Below, piece by piece: positions 23,785 to 34,400 of a stretch of 64,000 bases of DNA (positions within the stretch are counted from its first letter, which is position 1; the number at the start of each line of letters is the position of its first letter). This DNA is from Bryum argenteum. Taxonomy: Eukaryota; Streptophyta; Bryopsida; Bryales; Bryaceae. The translations under genes were made by a program, and so were the position numbers. The stretch spans positions 12,473,601 to 12,537,600 of the forward strand of contig CM073322.1 in the NCBI GenBank assembly GCA_037043015.1, written 5' to 3'. Under the pieces are notes generated by a model, which made no database searches, was not told the DNA's origin, and saw nothing but the letters and a program-made list of their open reading frames with translations.

Positions 23785-24168
23785 TAGAGAAATCCGCTAA
23801 GTAGTCCCCAGTTTGGACCTTAGTTGATCCCCAGTTGGTCCCCAGTCCGTCGTTTCGTGCCCAGTTTTCGGTTATCCGCTAAGTAGAGCAAACTGGGGAC
23901 CAAATGCACGAAATTGGGGACCAGATGTTCGGCGCTCGGCGCTGCCCCTCCGAACTCTTCACTCTAGCTTCTCGCTGTGCTGCGGACTGGGCACCAAGTC
24001 AAACTAGGGACCAAACTCGGAATACCATCACCATCGGTGCATTCTTGAGTTTAGCCCCCAGTTCGATCGTAGTGTAAAAAGTTGGTGCCCAGTTCGACTT
24101 TTCGTCCCCAGTCCGACCAAAACTGGGTGTTCTCGTCCCCAGTCCGTCGTACTTAGCGGATTTCTCTA
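23785..24168. mobile_element. MITE with 19-bp perfect terminal inverted repeats and internal CCCCAGT motifs
   Basis: The first 19 bases (TAGAGAAATCCGCTAAGTA) are the exact reverse complement of the last 19. If the outer TA is read as the target duplication this is a Tc1/mariner-type MITE. The GC-rich interior is packed with 'CCCCAGTtcG' / 'GGGGACCA' motifs in both orientations, about a dozen in all, and an internal partial copy of the terminus ('tatccgctaagtag', near 23875). Confidence 0.8.
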
Positions 24169-24544
24169 ATGTACACTATATTTGAAGCAATAGGTAGGAG
24201 TAGGTAATGGTAGATGGTATATATAGAGTAATTGATTGCAACATGTTGAATGAAAAAAAAAAAAAAAGGTAAAAAAAGAAAAAAAGAAAGAAAGAAAGAA
24301 ACTAAAAACTGACTAATTATTTGTCGTGATATTGTACTACACTCCAATGTGACTCCAACACACTTTCTTGCTTTCAAATCCAATTGTCCTGTGGGCATAT
24401 TATCAAAGGTAGGTCAAACGAGCATTTTATTTTGAACTTTTAAAAAATCCCTCTAGAGTGAAATTAGTTAACCATGGGTAACTATCCAAGTGGACATAAT
24501 AACACATGGGGCTCTTCATGAAATTTGAAATCATAGAGGCCCTT

Positions 24545-25147
24545 TTAACCCCAAACTATTCTTACAAGCCGAATAGGCTTTTTGTTGTTTTGATCCGGCT
24601 AGATGAATGTAATAAAATCAATGAATTTTCCTAAGATTTTTAATAAGTGTTCCACATACCATAAGGTATGCGTGCAACAAATCGCAAAGTCTAATTTTAA
24701 TTTTAGAGTTTTAAAAACGCAAATTTCAGTTTTCACACCCTAGATGGGCAGAAATAACTTTGTAGATTTAATATTTTTATAAGTTTTTGAGTATTTTTTT
24801 TTAATATGTTCACAACCAAAGCAATACTTGAGTTCCAAATGGCCCTAAGTCAAAAGGTTTACTCATCCTACAGTACATGGGCAACCTCCAATCTTTATAA
24901 GAGCAAGCTTCAAAAGTTTTTAGAAATTCTAGAAAATGATTTTGTACAAACTTTTGATGTTACGATCTTGCAAATGATAAATATCCAACGGTCAATTTCT
25001 GCACCAAGGATTAAAAATAGGCTTATTAATAAGAAATTATGGTTGGAAGTCGAAAACGAGTTGGAAAATTTGGTCTACACTCTCGGGAGTGCATAGCGGT
25101 AAAAAATTGCACTTTCGAGGTTTCACAATCCAAAAACCAGGGGTTAA
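24545..25147. mobile_element. TTAA-ended element, 603 bp
   Basis: TTAA at 24545-24548 and 25144-25147, with CCCC / GGGG just inside. Its 3' part is shared with 10880-11320. It is weaker than the other TTAA elements because the inverted repeat is short. Confidence 0.5.
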
Positions 25148-25374
25148 GAGGGCAATGGGTCGTGGCAGCTACCAAGGAGGCACCCTAGAATCCGTGGGGA
25201 CCTCCCAAGGTCGTTTTTGATAATTTTGAATTCAAATTTGAGGTCTACGACCCCAAGTTACCCTTGGAAGCCTACTCCTTGGCATTTAATGTCTACACAT
25301 CAAAAAATTAGGGGGCTCATTACCCCTCCTCCATCCTCCTTGGTAGCTGCTACGAAAGCTTACCCGGGTTAAGA
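25141..25374 (-). mobile_element. MULE-like MITE, copy 1
   Basis: The element (25150-25365) is flanked by the 9-bp duplication GGGTTAAGA (25141-25149 and 25366-25374). Inverted termini of about 30 bp read GGGCAATGGGTCGTGGCAGC on one side and GGGTAAGCTTTCGTAGCAGC on the complement of the other. The 9-bp duplication is typical of Mutator-like elements. The target site overlaps the right TTAA of the neighbouring element, so this insertion came later. Confidence 0.8.
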
Positions 25375-25674
25375 TCCCTTTTTGGACTGATTAGAATATG
25401 AAAAGTCACCAATACAAAACCAAGGGGCGAGGGTCAAAGGCTCTTATCATGAACTTTTTTGAAGTTCAATTTTGATTCTTTAGAAAGTTAATTTGTCCGT
25501 GTCCAATGGGATAGCGGATTTCAATAAATCTAGTGCCACCTATTTTGACCAAATTTATTTATCAGATTATAAAGCATATTTTTTGGTTGGATTCCTCGGG
25601 CAGCATAGGTCTGCCCCCAGGTTCTCAACAGCCAATCAGAAGGCAATGCAATCATGAGACCCAAGCTGGCAGGG

Positions 25675-26063
25675 CTGCCAAAAATAAATGATGATGATGA
25701 TAGAAACTCCGGTCCCTTTTTAAGGGGCCCGCGTGAATGAAGTGTCCGTTCGTAATGCTAATATCCCGATGGCCACCGGACAAGGGGAAATTGGAACAAT
25801 ACTACTTCCCCCTCTCGAGGGTGGACACTATAACTACGCTAGTTTCTAGCCTAGTTAGAAGTGCCTTGAAGATACTTGACATAGTATCCCCCCAAAGGAC
25901 TTTGAGGTACCCATACAACAAGGTCCAAGGACCCCCCACAATAGTTGGGTGGACTATAGTGGTGAGCACCACGCCGGCATGGGGAATGGAACCCACGACC
26001 TCCTCATTGGGGGCCTAAGGCCTAACCACCAAGCCAAGGCTTGTGGTGCCTGCCAAAAATAAA
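25675..26063 (-). mobile_element. tRNA-derived SINE, copy 2, with 14-bp target duplication
   Basis: Full-length inverted copy of the 16825 SINE, flanked by CTGCCAAAAATAAA (25675-25688 and 26050-26063). The tail, seen on this strand as a TGA/ATG microsatellite at 25689-25701, differs from the TCTA tail of copy 1. The B-box region (GTGGGTTCCATTC) is closer to the tRNA consensus than in copy 1. Confidence 0.85.
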
Positions 26064-26672
26064 ATTCTAAACAAGACATCCTGTGCATTCGCTAAATACC
26101 AAAACAAAAATAAGCAAAAGCAAAAATAAGAAAATAAAAATCAATTTTGCAGGATATAGGAAATTTTTAATTATAGGACCTCAAATTTCACACTCTGTCA
26201 TTCTGGCAAATAAATAAAATTGGTTAAAAATTAAAATTGGATATGAAATAAAGTAAATTACCATAAATGATTGATATTATCACTAACATTTCTAGTTTCC
26301 TGTACTCCTTTTCACTATAATAAGAAAAAATGCTTTGAATTCTAGACATTGATTAAATGAGAATGAGAAAATGAAAGTTGATACTCATCTTATTAAATTG
26401 ACCAAACCTTTTCTTATATCCTAATATATTTTTGTATATTAAACACATATGGTAAAAATCTCAAATGATTGGTTATAGGTGTCGTTACCTTAGAGGCTCA
26501 CATATGCAATGTCTCATGGAATATATAGTGTACTCATTTGTCTCTAAAAGAACCATGATTTGTCAAAAAACGGTTTGAATTTCTTCAATGGTTTGGATTA
26601 CTCATTAATATCGTTTGGATGGTATAAATTACTCATTAACATCAAATCAAGGATTCTATGTGAGACGATTGT
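26064..26672. other. AT-rich intergenic DNA
   Basis: No recognisable gene or repeat. Confidence 0.5.
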
Positions 26673-26752
26673 TCAACCCTTAAACGCCCAAGCATGCCCC
26701 TCAGGCATGCTTTTTAGTGTATTTTCAGAGGGTTTGGGCGTTTAAGAGTTAA
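26673..26752. mobile_element. 80-bp mini TTAA-ended element
   Basis: Inverted ends CCCTTAAACGCCC and GGGCGTTTAAGAG enclose only about 55 bp. The left TTAA has mutated to TCAA; the right one is intact. In inverted orientation it is closely similar along its whole length to the 79-bp element at 61064-61142, so the pair defines a distinct mini-family. Confidence 0.7.
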
Positions 26753-27027
26753 CCTTTAAAGGTTGAGAATGTATCCGAACTAGGTTTAAGGGATTTCCGT
26801 AGAAAAAAATAAACTAATAATCAACCAACTTTGACCATTATAATCTCACAAATGAAGAAGAATCAACAACTTGAATTTGACATATGCATAAATAGTCAAG
26901 TAATATTCAATATCCTACAGTTCAATCTTTTCCATAATGCTTAGATTGAGTTCTTTAGGACATGGCATAGAAGAAGGCCATTTCTAATTATTAAGACGAT
27001 ATTGCATCATGGACCTTTAGGGGATAA
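26749..27027. repeat. Dispersed TTAA-ended repeat, family C, copy 3
   Basis: Shares 'accattataatctcacaaat' and 'ataatgcttagattgag' with copies near 1837 and 17572. It begins on the TTAA that also closes the preceding mini element; the right end (CCTTTAGGGGATAA) has a degenerate TTAA. Confidence 0.55.
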
Positions 27028-27134
27028 ACCAACTTTTTGTTTTATTTTTTTCCAGAGAGTGAGGAGTAACAAGTTTTGTTGAAATGAAACGAAGTTCCTA
27101 AAGTATCTTAATCTCAGAATATTGGTAAATGCAA

Positions 27135-27352
27135 TATCTTTTCAGGTAAGCTTTTGTAGCAGCTACCAAGGAAGATGGGGGAGGGGTAATGGAGCCCCCT
27201 AGTTTTTAATGTATTGGTTTAAACTGCCAAGGGGTATTCCCCATAGTAATTTGAGGCGGCAGACCCCATTTCCGAATTCAAAATTATCAAAAATGGCCTA
27301 AAGGAGTTACCACGGATTCTAGGGTGACTCCCTAACATTGCCCTATCATTTG
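27135..27352 (+). mobile_element. MULE-like MITE, copy 2
   Basis: Same family as 25141-25374 and 27458-28142 ('gtagcagctaccaaggaag' at the left, 'attctagggtgactccct' near the right). The flanking 9-mers TATCTTTTC and TATCATTTG match at 7 of 9 positions, consistent with an old target duplication. Confidence 0.7.
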
Positions 27353-27457
27353 GTGTTTGGGAACAAGGAGAGATTTGTTGGATTTAGAAATTCAAAAGAA
27401 TCACAAATGTGAGGGGTTTGGGGGAGAGGTATTATGACAAGGGCCATTCTTGAAGGC

Positions 27458-28142
27458 ATAAAATGGGGGTAAGCGTTCGTAGCAGCTACCAAGGAGGATG
27501 GAGGAGGGGTAAGGTAGGAGTGGTGAAAACCGTCTGAATTTCAGCTTTGCATACTTGGAATAGTGGTGTAAAATTTTAATTATTTTTTCATGGTCTGCAA
27601 AGCTAGTGCAAATCCATCCCAAAAAAAAAAAAAAAAAACATTTTTTGAGTAATCCTATAATTTCCTATGAATTTTTGAATCTCGAGTCTTAGGAGTCCCA
27701 CTACCCAAACATAGAGTGCAGGCTTTTTTGCAAGGTTGTATTCCGAAAACTGTGGATTGAATGTCCCAAAATGAATTAAAATAGGTTCAGGAACTGACAT
27801 AGGAGTTGTCTAAAACCGTTCAGCATGCATGGTGGGAGCTAAAATTAGTGGATGGTTCCCAAAACCTGTCAGTTTACCATGAACGGACGGTTTTACAGAC
27901 CCTACCCATGAACCTACTGTGCGGTTTTTGGGGCCGGACGGTTTTCACGACTCCTACCTTAATGAGCCCCCTGATTTTTGATGTATAGACATCAAGTGTA
28001 TAGGAGTAGGCTTCCAAGGGTAACTTGGGGTCGCAGACCTCAAATTTGAATTCAAAATTATCAAAAACGGCCTTGAGAGATCCCCACGGGATTCTAGGGG
28101 TGCCTCCTTGGTAGCTACCACGAACCATTGCCCATAAAATGG
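27458..28142 (+). mobile_element. MULE-like MITE, copy 3, interrupted by a nested element
   Basis: The outer element (27467-28133) is flanked by the perfect 9-bp duplication ATAAAATGG (27458-27466 and 28134-28142). Its two parts, 27467-27511 and 27960-28133, align continuously with copy 1; the 448 bp between them are a separate insertion. Confidence 0.85.
27510..27961. mobile_element. Nested TIR element with TA target duplication, 448 bp
   Basis: The element (27512-27959) is inserted into the MULE-like MITE and flanked by TA (27510-27511, 27960-27961). The 23-bp terminal inverted repeats, starting AGGTAGGAGTGGTGAAAACC, differ at one position. Further 'gacggtttt' motifs lie near the right end. 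No transposase frame. TA duplication suggests Tc1/mariner-type mobilisation. Confidence 0.8.
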
Positions 28143-29113
28143 GGTCCAAAATAATGGTAGAAAATACTCTCATTGTACTTGAAAGGGCAATTTGGGGTTG
28201 GAATATTTTTGAGGAAATTACTGGGCCCTTGTTTGTATGCTACAGGGTCCCATGTCTATGGCCACATCAAGATTGGGCTCTAACTCCCATGTAGATTTTT
28301 CTTATTCTTTGTCTTCTATAAAATTTAGATTCTATAAACTTTTAAAATACGGTAGCATGGAGAATTCAATAGCATGGAAATCTTGTTTGTTTTTTCCATT
28401 GTCATTTCCGCATTGAAATATGGATGGTATAGTGTCATGGAGCATGAATGCCTCATGGACCGACCGACCGCGCGACCGACGGGTTAGAATATATTCCGAG
28501 GAAGTCCTCTTATGCGGAGAATGATGAGAAAGGAAAAACATATGTGATCATGTAGAGATGGAAGTGCAAATGGTAGGATTTTGCATTTTTTTCTCAAAAA
28601 TCTTACGAAGACCAAAGTCTTGAATTAGGAATTTCATAAGTTTGAACATGTGGGTAAGGGCACCCCTCTAAAAATAGTGTGGTTCTTTAAAACTACTTTG
28701 ATAAAAAATGCAATATTGAAAATTTATTCTAACGAGATGGTATTATAGTTGACATGGCTATAGTTGTATAAGAAAGGAACTTCTGGCTCATATATATAAT
28801 GAGTGACACATAGGTCACACATAATGAGACGTGTCTCAATGGTACCCGTATCATGCCCTTGCCCATGTTGCATCATGAAAATTTGTAAAAAAACAACTTG
28901 ATTAGGATTTTTTTTTTTTCCCCTATTTTCTATATTGTAATTTTTCAAACTATATCAAGTTGAGTAATTTTTCATATATCGTCAATCAAGCATATTATTG
29001 TTATTGGTTAAAAGTAGTTTAAGAATTGAGACCTACTTGCTTCGTATAGAATTTCTATAAAACCAAGTTATCTATGTAATTGTTTGGATTGTTCTAAGAT
29101 GTTACAACTTCAA
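28143..29113. other. AT-rich intergenic DNA
   Basis: Nothing recognisable apart from a short GACC-rich patch at about 28459-28481. Confidence 0.5.
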
Positions 29114-29293
29114 AGTAGGCAAGCACTCATACAATCTCACAGATCACTAGCATGGTCCAGTCCGTCTGTGTCTAGTCCGGCTCTTGTCTTGCCCTGGCCG
29201 ATCACCGGCTGGGGATCAACTTGTTCCTTTATTTTTGCAATTGAAGCCTCTTCAATTTGTTCAAAAAAAAAAAAAAAAAAAAGTAGGCAAGCA
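29114..29293 (+). mobile_element. Short retroposed insert with poly(A) and target duplication
   Basis: A 156-bp insert (29126-29281) ends in about 20 A and is bounded by the direct repeat AGTAGGCAAGCA (29114-29125 and 29282-29293). Poly(A) plus a 12-bp duplication is the hallmark of target-primed retroposition. The source RNA was not recognised; there is no tRNA-like head, so a 5'-truncated LINE or an mRNA fragment is likely. Confidence 0.75.
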
Positions 29294-30479
29294 AGGGATC
29301 CTCTCAAACAAAAGAATCAGCATTATGCTACAGAATCCCTTCCCCACTTGATGAATTGAGAAATTAAAATAGGGAGATATAAGTCTTCCTTGGGGACAAA
29401 AACAAAATTTGCATCCTCTTTAGGGACCCACTCATTTATTAGCCTCCTAGCATGCAAGACCCACCAAGTTCCTAATGTTCTACTCTTGTTACCTATTCCT
29501 TGTTATGGGGTCGACATGCATGGAGAATTGGAAGTCAACTTTCATTTAACCACGGTCAACCTTCTAAATTCATACAACTTTTCTATGTTGAATATAATTA
29601 GGGATAGAACAATTTTAAAATGAAATTCCGGTTCATTGAAATTTATTTTTAGTGTTGTCTGCACTAAATCATTATAAAATCACTATAAGTTTGTACTTTT
29701 TATCAAAAAAATTACTAGCTATGTTCACAAGTTTGCCTTTCTTTGAGTACTATATGTAGTTATCTGTTTAGTAAAAAAATCATCAAAAGTAAAAAGTTGT
29801 AGAAAATTGTGATTGTATACTGTAGCTATACTCAACGTGATTGTTAGTGTAGTATAATTCATTATTCCAAAGGAATGTGTAGTTGGTTCCACTAAGATAG
29901 AAAAATTGTGCAAGTTTGTAATGAAAGGTTAAAATTTATCTATTGCAATCCTATCACACCATGCAATCAAACTCTAAGTTCTTCTACTCTTGTACGTGTG
30001 TTTTTTTGAAAATAACATCAAGAGATATATAGGGAACATAAAGTATGAAGTAATCGGCTTTAGAATTTCACAAAAAAAAAAAAAAAAGAGCCTAGCGAGT
30101 GCTCCCTTAAGAAGAATTCAAACAAAGTGTCATAATATTCTCTAAGTTTTGCTCATAGAATGCCTAGGCGTTTCAAACAAGTTACTAGAATTTGGCTTCT
30201 ATTGAGAGGAATAGTTCTGTGGACACCTTGGCACGAACAAAACGATGTTACCTTCGATGCCAATAGGTGGACTAAAGAGAAGGGTAGAAGCACACTAAGG
30301 GTGGTACAAAATCGGCAAAAATCACAAGTACATTAAGTCTATCATTTTGCAGATTGGTTTGGGATCTTAGAACAATTATTAGCCGTTGATTACGTTTGAT
30401 CTCGGCCGTTGAATCTGGCTGGTGGTTGGGCCTTGATGGTAGCTGGTGGTTGACTTGACACTCTAACAGTGCACGTTTA
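29294..30479. other. AT-rich intergenic DNA
   Basis: Nothing recognised. An A-run at 30071-30086 has no detectable flanking duplication. Confidence 0.5.
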
Positions 30480-31498
30480 TGGCTGCTGTCACGGGTTTGA
30501 TGAGCCCCGTTAGGCTCTGCCACCACGGCCGTCGTCTTCCTGATTTTCCTGAGTTACGCCGTCGTCTTGCTGATTTTTGCTTTGCTGTCGTGTTGCTGAT
30601 TGTGCGAGGGCTCATGGTTAGTGATCGTGGAGGGCGGTGTGAGGAATTGCGAGGTCGCGAGCGGTTGCTAGGAATCTGTAGCTAGCGCAGGTCTGGAGGT
30701 TCAAGTCGCATGATTTTCCGGTGAGCTCGTGACGTCGTCGTCTTGCTGATTTTTGCGAGGGGTCCTGTTTGGTATCGATCGTGGAGGGTTCTGTTACGAT
30801 TTGCGAGGGCGCTGAGCGGTTTTGCGAGGGCGCTGAGGGAGGGAACTTGAGCGCAAGAGGTTGAAGGAGGTTTTTTGCTGAGCACTGCAGGAGGATCGAG
30901 GTCGTTCATCCGAGTCCACGAAGCGAAATTGCTTCGCGCTAGGGTTTCGCGAGGGCGAAATGGTGGAGACGACGACCACAGCCATCCCTCAAAGGTACTA
31001 TAGATGCATCACCTCTGCTTTTCAGTTTGTTTAGCCATGCTGTTGTCTTGTTCGGCTTGAATTTGCACTGAGAGAGAATGTCAGTGCTGAGCGTGTAGGT
31101 TGACGTAGCTTTTCTGCTGAGGACGTCACGCCGCATTTCGAGCTCCTCACTCTGTCACGCCGCATTTCGAGCTCCTCACGCTGTCACGCCGCATTTTGAG
31201 CTCCTCACGCTGTCACGCTGCATTTCGAGCTCCTCACGCTGTCACGCCATCGTCGTGCTGATCATGGAGGGCGCTGTATAGGGTTTTGAGAGCGCTGTGT
31301 GGATTTGCTAGGGCGAGGGCGCGAGTGTTTCTGGCTAGGTTGCTGCGCTCGGAGAGGTGAGCTTTTGGACGCGCCTTTTGATGGCTTTCTGATTCGTTAG
31401 CTTGTTAGAATGCACTTTGCCTAGCTTCCAGCATTGAATGTTGTCAATGCACTGTGTTCATGTGACAGGAAATTCGGGAGTTCTGAGAGGAAGAGGAA
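30480..31498 (+). promoter_or_regulatory. GC-rich upstream/leader region of the SUVR fusion gene
   Basis: Composition turns GC-rich at about 30480. It contains repeated 'cgtcgtcttgctgattttt' modules (near 30560 and 30735), a 29-bp minisatellite (31126-31253) and a plausible leader-intron acceptor (tgtgacag, ending 31468). A short upstream frame starting at 30960 (MVETTTTAIPQR) runs into a donor-like site, but joining it to the acceptor gives a stop, so it is at most an upstream ORF. Confidence 0.45.
31126..31253. repeat. 29-bp minisatellite, about 4.3 copies
   Basis: The unit is tcacgccgcatttcgagctc plus ctcacgctg; copies differ by single bases. It sits in the probable leader region of the downstream gene. 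Confidence 0.85.
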
Positions 31499-34400
31499 AT
31501 GGTGAAAAAGGAGAAGAAGCCCTCGTTAGAGGGTGTGCAGCGGGGGCAGAAGGAGAAGAAGTCGGCGGCCATTGCTGACAACGAAGAAGAGCCCCAGCTT
31601 GTTACCATCGACGATGTGGAGGACAAGATTTCTGTCCTGCGCAGAGGTGCACCTCCTCCAGCGCTATCGTTTGAGGATTTCAGGGATAGCTTTGGGCTGA
31701 ATGGGACGGGCATCAATCCCCACAAAGCTTCCCACCAAGGCAACGTTCTGCAGTCTGAATTGACTGCCGTGTTCGGGCAACAGCGAGGTAAATCCGGATA
31801 CTGGATTGGGGACGTCAAAGATTCCAAAGTCAAGGCTGCAATTGCTAGATTGTACCCCATAGTTTATCAAAAACCGTGTGTTATCAAAACCAAGCTCATT
31901 GCTGTGCAGTTTGCAATTGGAATTGTGGCTGATGTAGTGAAGGGATTAGATGTAGATTGGGCGGGTTTTGCTTTTATCACGAATAAAAACCAGCGTAGTG
32001 CATGGCAGAAAAAGATGAAAACTGCCTTAGAGATGAAAGCTTCACTTAGTGGTAGGACTTTGAGTGCCGTTCTGGAGGAGGAGGATATAGATACTCTTAT
32101 GCAGAGTGACGTTGTGAATTTCAATCCAAGTCAGCTGCAAGTCAAAGGGGTCGGTTCAGGCACACCAGGACAAAGCTCGAGCTGGATCGAGAAGAAAAAG
32201 CGAGAGACTTCGGACATGCAGCGCTTGGTGGAGTTGGAGCTAGAAGCTGTAAAGATTGATCTTCAATCGCTTCTGAAGGAAAAGCACTCTCTGGATCAGA
32301 AGGTGGAGGGCGTCCGAGTGATGGTGGAGAACATGAATCAGACAGCTGAGGAGTTCAGGGTGACAATAAAGAATTGCGAAGTGGAGGCTGAGGCGACCAA
32401 GATGCAGTACGGGTTGGAGATGTTTCTTTCGGCCAATGCCAAATCCGTGATCCAGTATAACTCGCTTCTTGATGAGCAGGTGAGCCAACACATGTTTGAT
32501 CTCCCTCTTTTTTGTTTTTGCTTCATGTAATTAAGCTTGTGTTTGATCAATTTCCTTCTTGTCCATGCAGGTCAGCAAGGATGCGAAGAAAGAAAAGTTG
32601 CTACGCAGGGAGGCGTTTCTCGTGGGTCAGCAATCCCTGTTGGCCCAAAGAGGTGTCGAACTTGCGGCCGAGCCTGGATTATCCTTGCAACCCCACCCCA
32701 TGTGCCTTTCCACAGAAATAGAGCAAGTGGAGGGTGATACTATGAAGATTACCGAATGTGTTTTGTGTTTGAGTCCATTTCCTTACAATGATATTGTGAT
32801 TTGTAGCTGCAGGCACCCATACCACCCATGGTGTGCCTTGTCGTGGTTTAGTACATCTGTTAAATGTGTAGTGAACACGTGTTATGTAGTTCACCCAGAT
32901 TGGTACAAAAGCTTTGGGTTCGGGGAACATCCAATTATTCTAGAAGAGAAGTCCGAGGCGTTGGATTGTGAGGAGCAACGAAACATCGCCATCTCTCGAA
33001 AGAACATTCTTTGCAAGCGGAATGGTGCGGATATTGGTATGTCACCACTCCCTTCCTTCCCGTACTTAGTGTATTCTAGTCCGGGTCGAAAGCAATGTAG
33101 TAAATTTTTGAATGCATGGTATGTCTATTTGTGGTCTTATGTGTGTTATGAGAATGAAATTTGTTACTGTTGTAGTTGATGTACATTGCTGGTAGACAGA
33201 ATGTAGTTTGTGTAGGTCAGTTGTTCTACTTCAGGTCTATTAATATACACTACATTTTCTAAATGGTAATAGAATATACTATTGGTCTGTCTTTTGGGTA
33301 AATAGAATGTTGACTTGTAGTCTGTTTAAGTTTTAGTAATGGTATAACATAAGTTCCTAGGTCTACAATGATATAGTCGAGGTAGTACTCTTGATATATG
33401 CTGAGACACTCAACATACTGAGCAAGAGTCCATTGCGAGTGTCTTTTATGTAATCAGAGGTATGTACATGTAGACTATGGCTTCTTTACACTAAATAAAT
33501 ATATCATTAAACTATGTAAGTATATGCTGGATTGTGTTAATATATGTTATACTATATTTTCAATCACATACTGGAGTATGTTCTAGTATCGCTCGGACTA
33601 TCATGTTACACTTCATAGGCTACGAAGAATAACAGTATGCAATCCACTTACATACTTCATGGTGTAAAATGTAGGCTCCTCCCAGCTGCCAATTCTTGGT
33701 CAAGCTTCCATTTGTACTGGAACATACAGCTTGGGAGAGACAAGTCAGGCTCATGCCCCACCGACTCGCACAAGAGAAGTAGAGACACCACTCCAAGCAT
33801 TGGTTCTGCAGGATTGCCGTAGTAACAAGTCCTCTGAGAAGAAGAAGTCTTCTGAGAAGAGTACATCATTCGAGGTCCCTGCTGGATGCAGCATGTCACC
33901 AAAGGGGTTATTTATCCCAACTGTGGGGACAGAAAAGGAGGTTGTTGGTGCTCCGGGTCCTCCATGCACTGAGGTGATTGATAGAGAGGTATAGTGGCTG
34001 CATGATAAACCTCGCTGAGATTATTATTCGAAGTATGTGTATTGATTAGCAAGTGTTTATGTCTATGTAGGCTCCTGAAGACCTACTTGAAAGCACACCT
34101 GGGAACCAAATCCAAGAACACGGTTCTCAGGGTTCAAGTGAGCATGATCAGTCCCTGGTCGAGGCAGACAACGACGTTGCTGAGGACCCTGAGCCTGCAT
34201 CGGCAATGGCAGAAGAAGAACCGCAGGAGGTTGTTTCCAATGAGGATGAGGTAGCCAGATTAAAGGCTACCATTGCTGAACTCACAAAGCAACAAGGGAG
34301 CTCGAAGGGAGTAGTCCGTCGGCCACCAGCGTTTGAGGATGTCCCCGGGCAGATCTTAGCTTCAACTGTAAAGACAAGGAAGGTTTCTGATGTTGGCAAA

